DNA of 64,000 bases from Kluyvera genomosp. 3 (GCA_002211745.1 CP022114.1:1612001-1676000), one strand, 5' to 3'. Numbered from the stretch's first letter, positions 10,590 through 20,741 are shown. Notes: generated from the letters alone by a model not told the origin. Translations and numbers: made by a program.

Positions 10590-10719
10590 AGGTTATTCGC
10601 AGGTTATCGATGGCCGGTTTTCTATAAGCCACAGCTTCCGTGCGTACCATCACAAAGGGGAGAATAATACCGCTTCCCGTCACATTCTACTAGTACCAAA
10701 TCTCATTTCTTGTACACAT

Positions 10720-10738
10720 TTATTAAACATTTTAATAA
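10720..10738. promoter_or_regulatory. Perfect inverted repeat upstream of mqo
   Basis: TTATTAAA-CAT-TTTAATAA, eight-base arms around three bases, in the AT-rich region between the sulP start and mqo. It could be a regulator operator, for example for ArcA or another respiratory regulator, or part of an AT-rich promoter. No family was identified. Confidence 0.35.
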
Positions 10739-10861
10739 CAGATCTCAAAACTCAACTTAAATTTTAAACAATATTTAAATTTACCCGTCCTGGTGGTAAC
10801 GTAACCGCACGGATGTTTTTACCTGCGTGTAACAACTCGACAGTCAAGTAAGGCCCCTACG

Positions 10862-12513
10862 ATGAAAAAAAAGATAGCTGTACCCAACTCACAGAAATCG
10901 GGTACCGAGAAGACTTCTGTGGCGAATAAGGCGAAAGCTCGTGCAGTTCACGAGACGGATGTATTGCTGATCGGTGGCGGAATTATGAGCGCTACGCTGG
11001 GTACGTGGCTGCAGGAGCTTGAACCAGACTGGTCGATTACCATGGTTGAGCAAATGGAGAGCGTTGCGGAAGAGAGCTCAAACGGCTGGAACAATGCCGG
11101 TACCGGGCACTCGGCGCTAATGGAACTGAACTACACTCCGCAAAAAGCTGACGGCTCTGTCAGCATCGAAAAAGCCATTGATATTAACGAAGCGTTCCAG
11201 ATTTCTCGTCAGTTCTGGGCGCATCAGGTCACACGCGGCGTGCTGACGCAGCCGAAAAGCTTTATCAATACCGTGCCGCACATGAGCTTTGTGTGGGGCG
11301 ATGACAACGTCAACTTCCTGCGCGCCCGCTACCGTGCGTTGCAGAAGAGCCCGCTGTTTAACGGCATGCGCTATTCCGAAGACCACGAGCAGATCAAAGC
11401 GTGGGCGCCGCTGGTGATGGAAGGACGCGATCCGCAGCAGAAAATCGCCGCTACGCGTACCGAAGCCGGCACCGACGTGAACTACGGCGAGATCACTCGT
11501 CAGTTGATCAATGCGTTGAAAAAGCGTGATGGTTTTTCGCTCCAGTTGAACACCGTCGTCCGCCGTTTCCGTCGTAATGCAGATAACAGCTGGAGCGTGA
11601 CGGTTTCCGACGCTAACAACAGCCATGAAAAACGCACGATTAAAGCGAAGTTTATCTTTATTGGCGCGGGCGGTGCGGCGCTGAAGTTGCTGCAACAAAC
11701 CAAAATCCCACAGGCAAAAGAGTATGCGGGCTTCCCGGTTGGTGGTCAGTTCCTGGTGTGCGAGAACCCGGAAGTTGTGAATCACCACCTGGCGAAAGTC
11801 TATGGCCAGGCCTCCGTGGGCGCACCACCGATGTCGGTACCGCATATCGATACGCGTATTATCGACGGTAAACGCGTGGTGCTGTTTGGGCCGTTCGCCA
11901 CTTTCTCCACGCGCTTCCTGAAAAATGGTTCGCTGTGGACCTGCTGGCGTCTACCAATAAATCCAACATTTTGCCGATGCTTAACGTGGGCCTGGATAAC
12001 TTCGATCTGGTCAAATATCTGGTTAGCCAGGTGCTGCAGAAAGATAAAGATCGTCATGCTGCGTTGCGCGCCTACTACCCGATGGCGAAAAAGCAGGACT
12101 GGCGTCTGTGGCAGGCAGGCCAGCGTGTACAGATTATTAAGCGCGATGCCCGCATTGGCGGCGTGCTGCGTTTGGGGACCGAAGTGGTGAGCGACGATGA
12201 AGGTACCATTGCCGCGCTGCTGGGCGCATCGCCAGGCGCGTCTACCGCGGCACCGATCATGCTGGAACTGATGGAGAAAGTGTTTAAGGATAAGATGCAA
12301 ACCGCTGAATGGCAGAGCAAGATTCGCGCGGTGGTGCCAACTTATGGCTCAACGCTGACCGAAAACCCGCATCTGATTGAGCAAACGCTGGCCTACACCA
12401 GTGAGGTACTGGGTCTGCGTCATGAAGCGCCGCGTGAAGCGGATCCGGTTCCGGCTGTTCAGACGACACCGAAAGCCGTGCCGGTAAAAGAGGTTGCCGA
12501 TATCGCGCTGTAA
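10862..12513 (+). CDS. mqo: Malate:quinone oxidoreductase (one frame break)
   Basis: A peripheral membrane FAD enzyme that oxidises malate to oxaloacetate and reduces quinone, bypassing NAD-dependent malate dehydrogenase. The dinucleotide-binding motif [14 protein letters not shown] begins near residue 34, followed by the conserved [16 protein letters not shown] block. A G appears to be lost near 11937-11938, within SLWDLLAS. Restored, the protein has 550 residues, against 548 in E. coli. The C-terminal part resumes with [17 protein letters not shown] and matches the family to the end. Confidence 0.94.
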
Positions 12514-12540
12514 GTGCGGGACAGGTTATTATCAGGCTGT

Positions 12541-12569
12541 AAAAAAAACCGGCATCGCCGGTTTTTTTA
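12541..12569. terminator. mqo/eco bidirectional terminator
   Basis: Hairpin ACCGGC / GCCGGT with A-rich and T-rich flanks, lying between the convergent mqo and eco genes and able to end transcripts in both directions. Confidence 0.85.
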
Positions 12570-12612
12570 TCATCTTTTTTAAACTACCTCCAGGGGAGGT
12601 GGCGAGCGTTCA

Positions 12613-13104
12613 TTAACGCACTTCGGCGTTATGTACCGTTTCCTGGGCTTCCCAGATGCGGTATCTGACTTCCACATTTTCCGGGGCGTAAACCACGATC
12701 GGCAGCTTGCTGTTGTAGCGCAGCATGCCATCGTCACCCAACGAAGCGGTGATGAACTTCTTGGTTTTTTTCTGGTCAGGGCAGGCCATCATCGTTGACA
12801 TCGGGCCGCTGACTTTCTCTACCACGTAGTAGTCATAACCCCAGCCTTCCAGCGTTTTGCTTTCCAGCTCGGCACCCAGACGCTGATGGTTGCAGTCAAC
12901 CTCCAGCGTTTTACCAATCAATAACTCTACCTTATAGGCCGACTCATCCTTCTGCGCCGGTAACTGAATGACCTGACGCTTCATACCTTTCTCAGCCTGC
13001 GGGTAAGGGGCAACTTTTTCCAGCGGCTGTTCTGCGGCCCAGGCGCTGCTGGATACGCAAGCGATGGCGAGTAATGAAGCGGCAAGCTTATGTGATTTTT
13101 TCAC
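12613..13104 (-). CDS. eco: Ecotin, periplasmic serine protease inhibitor
   Basis: A dimeric inhibitor of trypsin-fold proteases in the periplasm. It has 163 residues with a signal peptide of about 23 residues ending AWA. The mature protein begins [18 protein letters not shown]. The primary reactive-site loop STMMACPD carries the P1 methionine that gives ecotin its broad specificity. The frame is intact and the gene is convergent with mqo, as in E. coli. Confidence 0.96.
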   Translation of the reverse strand: MKKSHKLAASLLAIACVSSSAWAAEQPLEKVAPYPQAEKGMKRQVIQLPAQKDESAYKVELLIGKTLEVDCNHQRLGAELESKTLEGWGYDYYVVEKVSGPMSTMMACPDQKKTKKFITASLGDDGMLRYNSKLPIVVYAPENVEVRYRIWEAQETVHNAEVR

Positions 13105-13648
13105 TGTTCATCCTTTTTTATCAGTTGTAACGAGGAAAGCATAGCATTCCTGAGGTGAATGGTAATCGTCTTTTACTGTATTTTGCATTAGGAATGGTTC
13201 TATATTTTGTATTTTTGCTGTTTTATGAGTGTTTGATGCTGCTTTCTTGTGTTTTTTGTCTGCTTTTATGCTTGTTTTTGAAGGGGTGTTTGTTCTTTAT
13301 ACTTTTCGACTAATCTTGCAAAGGCCGAGAAAAGATGAAAAAGAACAAAGGGATAAAGGAATAAGCAGAACCAGGTATCTTATTCTGAATGGCTTATCAA
13401 CAGTATTAACGCATCATTTTTTAAACAAAAAATTATCTTAATTAGATACATATATTTGTCACCTTGTATATGTGACTTATAGCACTTTCGGATGAAATAA
13501 AAGGCGTATTTAAATTGATTTAAATCAATCATGGTTGAATATCATTCATTTTCATAATTAATTAATTCGCGTCGTAAAATAAAAATAGTGTATGTTTATT
13601 TCATTATGTGACTGTTTGTATTTTAATTATTGTTAATGGTGATGGTTT
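13105..13648. other. AT-rich spacer upstream of the secreted-protein gene
   Basis: About 540 bases of clearly lower G+C than the flanks. It includes the eco promoter and presumably the promoter of the gene at 13649. A 70-codon frame (13229-13441) starts with GTG, has no ribosome-binding site and encodes a hydrophobic N-terminus with a basic tail. I do not recognise it and do not call it a gene. Confidence 0.4.
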
Positions 13649-14212
13649 ATGTTTGTTAATAAATTATTGATAGTGGTTTCTTTATTGGGTACCACAGTGG
13701 CTTACGCTGCTGATGATATGGTTGCCGCGCAACAACAAGTTGCTCATGCTCAACGTATGCTGGATGCGGCACAAGGCGATGTTGATTCTGTAAATGCGAA
13801 TTATGGTCATGGTACTGTTGTGGGCTGGGCGCAAGCGGCCAGTGAGGCGGGGCGTTACGTTCACAGGCCCAGGCCGATTTGAAAGCGGCGCAAGTTAATC
13901 TTGCTAACGTGTCAGCTAACACCATGAATGTCGCGGCTTCAAGCCTTAATCCGGCAACTAAGGTCCAAACCAAAAATGGTGTTGTCGCCGCGGATCTCTC
14001 CCCCAACAACACAAGTTGCTATTGCCTACCACAGCGTATTTAGCAAACCAGTGCGCGGTGGAAACAGCCATTCTTCAGGCTTTGATCATGGCGAGCATGG
14101 AACCGGCAACGGTGCCAACAATGCCGCCAACTCTCACAGCGCTCATGGTTTAGGTGGTAGAGATCATATCGGTGGCGGTCGTACAGGTGGGGTTTCCACT
14201 ACTGATAGTTAA
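13649..14212 (+). CDS. Unrecognised secreted Gly/His-rich protein (frame breaks)
   Basis: I do not recognise this family. Residues 1-21 are a signal peptide (MFVNKLLIVVSLLGTTVAYA). An Ala/Gln-rich, probably helical or coiled-coil stretch follows (DDMVAAQQQVAHAQRMLDAA and ALRSQAQADLKAAQVNL), to about residue 100. The C-terminal half is rich in Gly, His, Asn and Ser (NSHSSGFDHGEHGTG, NSHSAHGLGGRDHIGGG). The frame breaks at the G run 13849-13852. A shift of two near 13990-14010 fits two further G/C losses. With three bases restored the length is 188 residues. The protein is probably periplasmic, exported or surface-associated. Low G+C surroundings and a position next to a tRNA gene suggest transfer. 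Confidence 0.6.
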
Positions 14213-14283
14213 GGCCAGGTAGGATAATTTCAATATATTCTCAGCAAGTCGTCAGGTATTTTCCTGTCATGCCGATTAAATAG

Positions 14284-14307
14284 ACCCGCTCATGAGGCGG
14301 GTTTTTT
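14284..14307 (+). terminator. Terminator after the secreted-protein gene
   Basis: Hairpin ACCCGC / GCGGGT followed by six T, about 70 bases after the stop codon of the upstream gene. Confidence 0.85.
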
Positions 14308-14584
14308 ATTGGCTATTGTGTGCCTGTTTCATTACGACTAAACACAAAAATGACGAGGGTTATCTTAAATCTACCAGCGTAATACAAAAAAAGCTGAGGT
14401 TACGGGATTGCTTATTAAGTCACGGATTCAGGAACAGATGAAAAACACGAAATATCAAACGAGAGATAAACAGCCGGATATTTTGAATTCCTGACATAGC
14501 TGTGGGTATAGGGCAGGTTTGAGATGTATTTGGTCGATTTGGAAAATAAAAAAACAGGGAATAGTCCCTGTTTTCTCAAAGAGT

Positions 14585-14659
14585 TGGTCGGCACGAGAGG
14601 ATTTGAACCTCCGACCCCGACACCCATGACGGTGCGCTACCAGGCTGCGCTACGTGCCG
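14585..14659 (-). tRNA. proL: tRNA-Pro (anticodon GGG), two bases short
   Basis: The minus strand is almost identical to E. coli tRNA-Pro(GGG), including the acceptor stem, D arm, T arm (GGTTCAAATCC) and an encoded CCA. It is 75 bases in place of 77. One G is missing from the GGGG of the anticodon loop and one from the GGGGG at the variable region. The resulting six-base anticodon loop would not be functional, so these are almost certainly the same run-shortening errors seen in the protein genes. Confidence 0.93.
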
Positions 14660-14734
14660 ACGCATGGGGAAATACTACCGCTTTTATCGCCGATTGCAAG
14701 CAGGTAACTAACTGATTGATTCATAATTAATCAA

Positions 14735-16487
14735 TCAGTTAGCGATAAACCGTTTTTCCTCGGTCAGCACCTGTAGCAGCAAGCTGAGCTGGGCTTTCTG
14801 GTCACGTACGCGGTCGCCCTCGGCGGTCCAGGTTTTATAGTGGCCGTTATGATCGAGCACTACAGTGATGGCGGGCGTGGTGATCGCCAGCGTGTTGCTA
14901 TCCGCCGCGGTGACCCAGTTATGGCGGCGGGTCGAGCTGAACAGATCCTGACCCTGCGAGTACTCGTTGGCAGGGGTGCTAACGTGCAGCAGGCGCTGCA
15001 TCAGCGTGGTCATCACATCTTTATGGTCGGTCAGCAGGTCGATGCGCTGTGCCGGGGTACCAGGCCAGTGGATGACCAGCGGTACCTGTAGCTGGGCTCG
15101 CGACCAGTTGAAGCTATTTTTCTGCCCGCTGAGCGGCACGCCGTGACCGGCGGTAATAATCACTACCGTATTCTCAAGCTTGCCAGAATCGCGTAGAGCG
15201 TCCAGTAAGCGGCCGATTTGCTCATCGACCTGCGCGGCTGCGCGGCTGTACTGACGATCGCTTGCCTGCGCGCTGCTGACGTTCGTGCCGTTAAACGACA
15301 CCCATGAGAACCAGCGTGTTTCATCCTGCGCATTGTTGGTCAGCCAGTTGATCCACTGGCTTGCCGTCTGGGTATCATTCTGCGACTTGCCAGGGGCAGG
15401 GAGAAGTCGGACAGCAGCGCCTGACGATAAATCGGGCTTTCAAAGCCGTCAGAAGAGAACAGCCCCAACTGGTATCCCTGCTGATTAAGAGCGCTGATGA
15501 GTGCCGCTGGCACACGCGCGGCAAGTACGCCGTCCATATAGCCAGGCGAGATGCCGTAGAACAGGCCGAAGATACCGCTATCGGCAGTGTTACCGGCGCT
15601 CATATGCTGGGTGAAGTTAACGTTATCGTTGGCAAAGCGTGCCAGCGACGGCATCTGCTGCTCAAAGCGTGAATAGTTCAGCCCATCGACGGTAATCAGC
15701 AAGACGTTTTGACCCGCGCCCATATCGCGATAGCGTAGATCGCTCAGCGGATATTGTACGGTGACCGCTTCCGGGTCGCCTTGCTCCACCAGGCGTCGCT
15801 GGTAGTCCTGCGCGTCAAGCAGCCCGTGTTTCTCCAGGAAGCGGCGGGCCGTCATCGGGTAGGAGAGCGGCAGGTTGGCGCGCTGCATGGTGATTGGGCG
15901 ATAGAAGTTAGCGTCTGCCCAGATGTACATCACGTGCGAGGCGATAAACGAGGCAAAGAAAAACCACGCGACCGGGCGCGCGTAGTGTCGGCGGCGCGTC
16001 AGGCTGCGCAGTTTCTGCCAGCTCCAGGTGGCAAACAGCATTTCGACAAGCAGAATCACCGGCACGCTGATAAACATCAACTGCCAGTCGCGAGCCGTCT
16101 CATTTTGATCGGGGTTGATAACCAGCTCCCACACCACCGGGTTAAGGTGCAGGTGGAAGCGGGTAAAGACCTCGCTGTCGATAATCAACAGCGTCATGCC
16201 CGCCGTCGCCAGAATGGCGGACAGGAAGCGCATCAGACGCTGGGACATGACGATAAAGGTCAGGGAAACAGAATCAGCAGATAGGTGGAGAACACCAGAA
16301 AGCTGAAATGCCCGACGAGGCTGATGTAGGAGAACACGCGTCCTGCCAGCGTCGTCGGCCAGTCGGCGACAAACAGATAGCGGCTACCGAGCACCATGGC
16401 CAACAGCATGTTGAACAAGGCGAACCAGTGTCCCCAGCTAACCATCTGGGAGACCTTTTCTCGGTAAGGCTGACGATGTGTCACCAT
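14735..16487 (-). CDS. yejM: YejM/PbgA (LapC), inner-membrane regulator of LPS synthesis (two frame breaks)
   Basis: An essential inner-membrane protein that senses LPS and controls LpxC turnover through LapB. The N-terminal five membrane helices cover about residues 1-190, and a periplasmic sulfatase-like domain follows (VLLITVDGLNYSRFEQQMP and VVIITAGHGVPLS). Breaks lie near 16263-16265, after TYLLILFP, and near 15393-15396, after SDFSLP. With both repaired the protein is 584 residues, against 586 in E. coli. Because the N-terminal module is essential, a break there is not credible biologically. It is followed on the chromosome by tRNA-Pro and preceded by yejL, as in E. coli. Confidence 0.92.
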
Positions 16488-16505
16488 AAACTGTTGCTTG
16501 TACCC

Positions 16506-16732
16506 TTAGTGCGCAGAATCGCTATTAATGGAAGATTGCAGCGCCTGGGCGAAAGAACGCGCGATAGCCTGGCGTTGAGCCGGAGCCACGCTGCTGTTAA
16601 TCAGGTTGGTTACCATATTGCCCAACACCATCAGAGAAAGGTCGGTCGGGCCTTATGTTGTTCCAGCACGTTAGCCAGCTCGCTCAGCAGCTGTTCTACG
16701 TGTTCATCACTATAGCGGGATTGTTGTGGCAT
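16506..16732 (-). CDS. yejL: YejL, small conserved protein (one frame break)
   Basis: The UPF0352 family of small cytoplasmic proteins of unknown function. The start [19 protein letters not shown] at 16732 and the C-terminal SSINSDSAH are both recognisable. One base is lost at the GGG run 16648-16650 (plus strand); restored, the length is 75 residues, exactly that of E. coli. It lies 18 bases upstream of yejM and is probably co-transcribed with it, and is divergent from yejK. Confidence 0.85.
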
Positions 16733-16913
16733 AAATCGAAATCTGTCTGTTCATTAAAGGGCAGTATATTACCGTAGCAGCAGCATTTTTTCCGCTTTTT
16801 TTCGGCGTAACGCGTTATCCTTTGCGCATTATACTGCCGCGACCCGGTAATATGCGAGTTGCACTGTGATATCGGGGTGGTTGAATACACCCGATCTTAA
16901 AGGAGAGTTTAAC

Positions 16914-17919
16914 ATGAGTCTGGATATCGACCAGATTGCTTTGCATCAGCTCGTCAAACGCGATGAGCAAAACCTCGACGTGGTGCTGCGCGACACGCTG
17001 CTGGAGCCGACGGCGCCGGTTGAAGAGATGATGGCCGAGCTACATCGGGTGTATAGCGCCAAAAACAAAGCCTACGGCCTGTTTACCGAAGAGAGTGAAC
17101 TGGCGCAAACGCTAAAATTACAGCGCCAGGGTGAGGAAGATTTCCTCGCGTTTAGCCGCGCGGCCACAGGGCGTCTGCGCGATGAGTTAGCGAAGTATCC
17201 GTTCGCCGACGGCGGCATTGTGCTGTTCTGCCACTACCGTTATCTGGCGGTGGAGTATCTGCTGGTGGCGGTGCTGAACAACCTCAGCAGCATGCGTGTC
17301 AACGAGCAGCTGGATATCAGCGCGACTCACTATCTGGATATCAATCATGCGGATATTGTGGCGCGAATCGATCTCACCGAGTGGGAAACTAACCCGGAAT
17401 CGACCCGCTACCTGACCTTCCTCAAAGGCCGCGTTGGGCGCAAAGTCGCCGACTTCTTTATGGACTTCCTCGGTGCCAGCGAAGGCTGAACGCCAAGGTG
17501 CAGAACCGTGGTTTGCTGCAGGCGCTGGATGATTTCGCTGCTGAAGCGGAGCTGGATAAAAACGAGCGTCAGAACGTGCGTCAGCAGGTGTATACCTACT
17601 GCAACGAACAGCTGCAAGCGGGTGAAGAGATTGAACTGGAGTCGCTGTCAAAAGAGCTGTCCGGCGTGAGCGAGGTCAGCTTCAGCGAGTTTACTGCTGA
17701 AAAAGGTTACGAGCTGGCAGAGAGCTTCCGGCGGATCGTAGCACCCTGCGTCAGTTGACCAAGTTTGCCGGCAGCGGCGGTGGGTTGACGATTAACTTCG
17801 ACGCGATGTTGCTGGGTGAACGCATCTTCTGGGACCCGGCGACTGACACGCTGACGATTAAAGGCACCCCGCCGAATCTGCGTGACCAGCTACAGCGCCG
17901 GACGTCAGGCAAAAGCTAA
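16914..17919 (+). CDS. yejK: Nucleoid-associated protein YejK/NdpA (two frame breaks)
   Basis: A nucleoid-associated protein reported to interact with topoisomerases. Met at 16914 after GGAGAG is the family start ([13 protein letters not shown]); an upstream in-frame Met at 16866 is not used in homologues. Breaks lie near 17484-17485 (within GASEGLNAK) and 17728-17729 (within SFPADRST). With both restored the length is 335 residues, identical to E. coli. The conserved C-terminus [20 protein letters not shown] is intact. Confidence 0.92.
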
Positions 17920-17924
17920 TCCCT

Positions 17925-17948
17925 AAAGCCCGCCTTCGTGCGGGCTTT
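17925..17948 (+). terminator. yejK terminator
   Basis: Hairpin AAAGCCCGC / GCGGGCTTT around CTTCGT just after the yejK stop, with a weak T-rich tail. Confidence 0.75.
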
Positions 17949-18015
17949 GTCTATTTGCTCTCTGCGCATGGTGAGTGACCCCACTCGCAATTCTGAGATC
18001 GCTTCTTTTGTATGC

Positions 18016-18032
18016 AGGTCAAATCTTGACCT
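18016..18032. promoter_or_regulatory. Perfect palindrome upstream of pehX
   Basis: AGGTCAA-ATC-TTGACCT, seven-base arms around three bases, 158 bases before the pehX start codon. It looks like a dimeric regulator site. The regulator is not identified. Confidence 0.4.
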
Positions 18033-18059
18033 GACTCTCAGTTATTTCGCATGAAAATA

Positions 18060-18078
18060 AATAAAAATGCGTTTCATT
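18060..18078. promoter_or_regulatory. KdgR-like operator before pehX
   Basis: AATAAAAATGCGTTTCATT agrees with the KdgR consensus (AATRAAAYRNYRTTTYATT) at all but two central positions. KdgR represses pectin-degradation genes and is released by 2-keto-3-deoxygluconate. A site here would make pehX pectin-inducible. Confidence 0.55.
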
Positions 18079-18189
18079 TTAAATGCAAAATTATTTTGAT
18101 TTTATAAAGGGAGCTGTTTTTACAACAGCAGCTCATGAACGCGGTTATTTGTGCCCAATGCCGCGGAAAACTGAGAGGAAAAATAAAAC

Positions 18190-20150
18190 ATGCACAATAC
18201 CTTCAGGCATTCCCGAATTGCGCTGGCTTCGGCGCTACTCTTTACAGGCCTGCTGAGCGGCTGCGACGACAGCGCTGCCGCCGAGCGCGCTGAGTTGGCA
18301 GCGCCGCAGAACGTCCAGTCGCCGGTACTGTCAGCCGACGATGGGCACGTGGTGCTGGTTTGGGAAAAGCCGCTCGCGGAAGCAGAGAAGGTGGTTGATT
18401 ACCATATTTATCGCGATGGCGTGTTTACGGGGAGCGCGCGGGATAACCAGGACATTTACTCGCCAGCCAAGCCCTATATCGATAACTTCTACCAGACGCT
18501 GGACGACGGCTGGCAGCAGAAAGTGGATTTGCGCACGTTTACCGCCGATGGCCTGAACGCTGACACGGAATACCGTTTCACCGTGCGCGCCGTTTATGAG
18601 GGCGGTAAAGAGTCTGCCGACAGCGCACCCATTACGCTACGTACAACCAAAACGCCGCACGTGGTGAACGTGAAAGATTTTGGCGCGGTGGGCGATGGCA
18701 AAACGTTGGATACCGCTGCGCTACAAAAAGCGATCGACAGCTGTACCATCGCAGTCTATCCCAGGGATGCAAAGTCAGCGTGCGTGGTGGCGTATTTAAA
18801 ACCGGCGCGCTGTTCCTGCACAGCGATATGACGTTGGACATAGCCGACGGCGCCACGCTGCTGGGTTCCGATAACCCGGCGGACTACCCGATGAGCAAGG
18901 GCTATTATCTCTATCCTTATACCGATAACCCGCTACCAAAACGTCCTCCGTCGTTGCTTAATGCGTTGGAGGGAGATGATCGTGGCAGCTCGCATGCAGG
19001 CACCTTCCAGAATATTCGGATCGTTGGCAAAGGGAGTATCGATGGCAATGGCTGGACGCGGGGCATAAAGGCCGGGGGCGCGGAGTCGATTGTGGATGAA
19101 CTGGGTAACTCGCTGCCGCAGTACCGCGCCAGCAATGCGAAGAAGGTGGGGGAGGACGGCGTGCTGGCGAAATACCAGACCGAACAGGCGGTGGCGGAAG
19201 GGATGGACCGCGACAGCGCCTATAAAAACCGTCGCTCCAGCCTGATGACGTTACGCGGCGTGCGTCATCTTTATCTGGAAGGGTTAACCCTTCTCAACCC
19301 GGCATTTCACGGCATCATGGTACTCGAGTCGGAGAATATCGCTTTCAACGCGCTGACGCACAAAACCTTCGACGGTAACAACGCCGACGGCATCGAGCTC
19401 GGCAACAGCCAGAACGGTTTGGTATTCAATAACTTCTTTGATACCGGTGATGATGGCATGAACTTCGCGGCGGGCTACGGCAAAGGCGTGGAGACGTTTG
19501 GTCAGAAAGCGCAAAGCGGTACGTGGATTTTCAACAACTACTTCCGTAAAGCACACGGCGCGGTGGTGACTGGCAGCCATACTGGCGCGTGGATTGAAAA
19601 AATTGTCGCGGAAGATAATGTTATGTATCTGACCGATATCGGCCTGCGGATGAAAAGCCGGCCTTACTACGGCGGCGGTGCGCGTGACGTCGTATTCCGC
19701 AACAACGCAATGAAAGATTTAGCCAAAGAGCCGTTTATCTTCACCATCAAATACAGTGCGGACGTCAACGACACCACGCCAGCCGCTGAACCTGCGCAGT
19801 TCCGTGATATCACGGTCGAAAATGTGACTGTTGACGGCACGGCGGCGAAGAACAGCATTCTGGTTGATGGTATGACGGCGGATGAGATGGCGGCGGCCTA
19901 TGGCATCACTTTTTCCCGCGATGCGTATCATCAGAATCTGTCGTTCAGACACGTTAAGTTCCGTAATACAAAGGCGACAGATATTTCCTTCCTGCGTGAC
20001 AGTCAGTTCAATAATGTGACGTTTGAGAATACGGCGCAGGCGTGGAATTTTGCCGAAGTCAGCGGCATTACGCTGACGGATAGCGTCAATAATGAAACTA
20101 TTGCGGCGACAGGAACAGAAACGGTGATACGAGAAGCGGCAACTCAATAA
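18190..20150 (+). CDS. pehX: Exo-poly-alpha-galacturonosidase PehX, GH28 lipoprotein (one frame break)
   Basis: A glycoside hydrolase family 28 exo-polygalacturonase, expected to release digalacturonate from pectate chain ends. The signal ends in a lipobox, LLSGC (Cys25), with Asp at +2. A fibronectin type III-like domain follows at about 35-155 (VLVWEKP, VDYHIYRDG, YRFTVRAVYEG). The right-handed beta-helix then starts VVNVKDFGAVGDGKTLDT. GH28 active-site motifs are DTGDDGMNF, GAVVTGSHTG and GLRMKS. One C is lost near 18760-18762; restored, the length is 653 residues. pehX is a known marker of the Klebsiella oxytoca complex. Confidence 0.88.
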
Positions 20151-20161
20151 ACGGCAGGCAT

Positions 20162-20194
20162 AAAAAAACGGCTCCCGATGGGAGCCGTTTTTTC
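20162..20194. terminator. pehX/rplY bidirectional terminator
   Basis: Hairpin AAAACGGCTCCC / GGGAGCCGTTTT with A- and T-runs on each side, between the convergent pehX and rplY genes. Confidence 0.9.
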
Positions 20195-20215
20195 GTCACG
20201 TAGACTCGCTGGCGA

Positions 20216-20500
20216 TTAAGCGCGAACGAAGTCGATGTGAGACAGTTTCGGCTTGAACGGGTGACGCTGCACCGCCTGAGCCTTAACTTTTTCTTCTTTA
20301 CCATCAACAACGATGGTCAGAACTTCGCTGTAGAATTCAGCGTTGTTCTGCAGGTTCCACAGCTTGTCGTGATCCAGTTCAATAGCAACCGGAGCTGCTT
20401 CGCCACCATAAATGATAGCCGGGAACTTGTTAGCTGCGCGCAGGCGGCGGCTCGCACCCTTACCCTGCTCTTTACGTACTTGTGCTTCGATAGTAAACAT
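20216..20500 (-). CDS. rplY: 50S ribosomal protein L25
   Basis: Binds 5S rRNA in the large ribosomal subunit. It has 94 residues, the short gamma-proteobacterial form without the C-terminal CTC extension. It begins [20 protein letters not shown] and ends HIDFVRA, nearly identical to E. coli. The frame is intact, as expected for a highly conserved small gene. Confidence 0.98.
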   Translation of the reverse strand: MFTIEAQVRKEQGKGASRRLRAANKFPAIIYGGEAAPVAIELDHDKLWNLQNNAEFYSEVLTIVVDGKEEKVKAQAVQRHPFKPKLSHIDFVRA

Positions 20501-20711
20501 TGAATAGCTCTCTTGATTAATCCTGCTACAGGCGACCCAGCAGCAGGCAAATGATCTGCTTCACGGATGTGAAAGCGGGCGGCATTATAGCCTCCAATCC
20601 CGCGCGGGCAATGAAAACCTCGCCATCAAATCAGCCGTTAGCGTCAAGAACCTGCGTATCCGGTGAGATGTTCCTAATCTGTCCGTGCGGTTTCGTTTAT
20701 CCTCTACACTG

Positions 20712-20726
20712 AAGTGATAATCACTT
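20712..20726. promoter_or_regulatory. Perfect palindrome just upstream of blc
   Basis: AAGTGAT-A-ATCACTT, seven-base arms around one base, ending only a few bases before the ribosome-binding site CAGGAGAG of blc. It could be an operator or an RNA hairpin. Confidence 0.4.
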
Positions 20727-20741
20727 TCAACAGGAGAGAAC

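Noticed and set aside
13229-13441. 70-codon frame with a hydrophobic N-terminus in the AT-rich patch
   Set aside because: It starts with GTG without a ribosome-binding site. AT-rich sequence easily gives hydrophobic frames, and no family was recognised.
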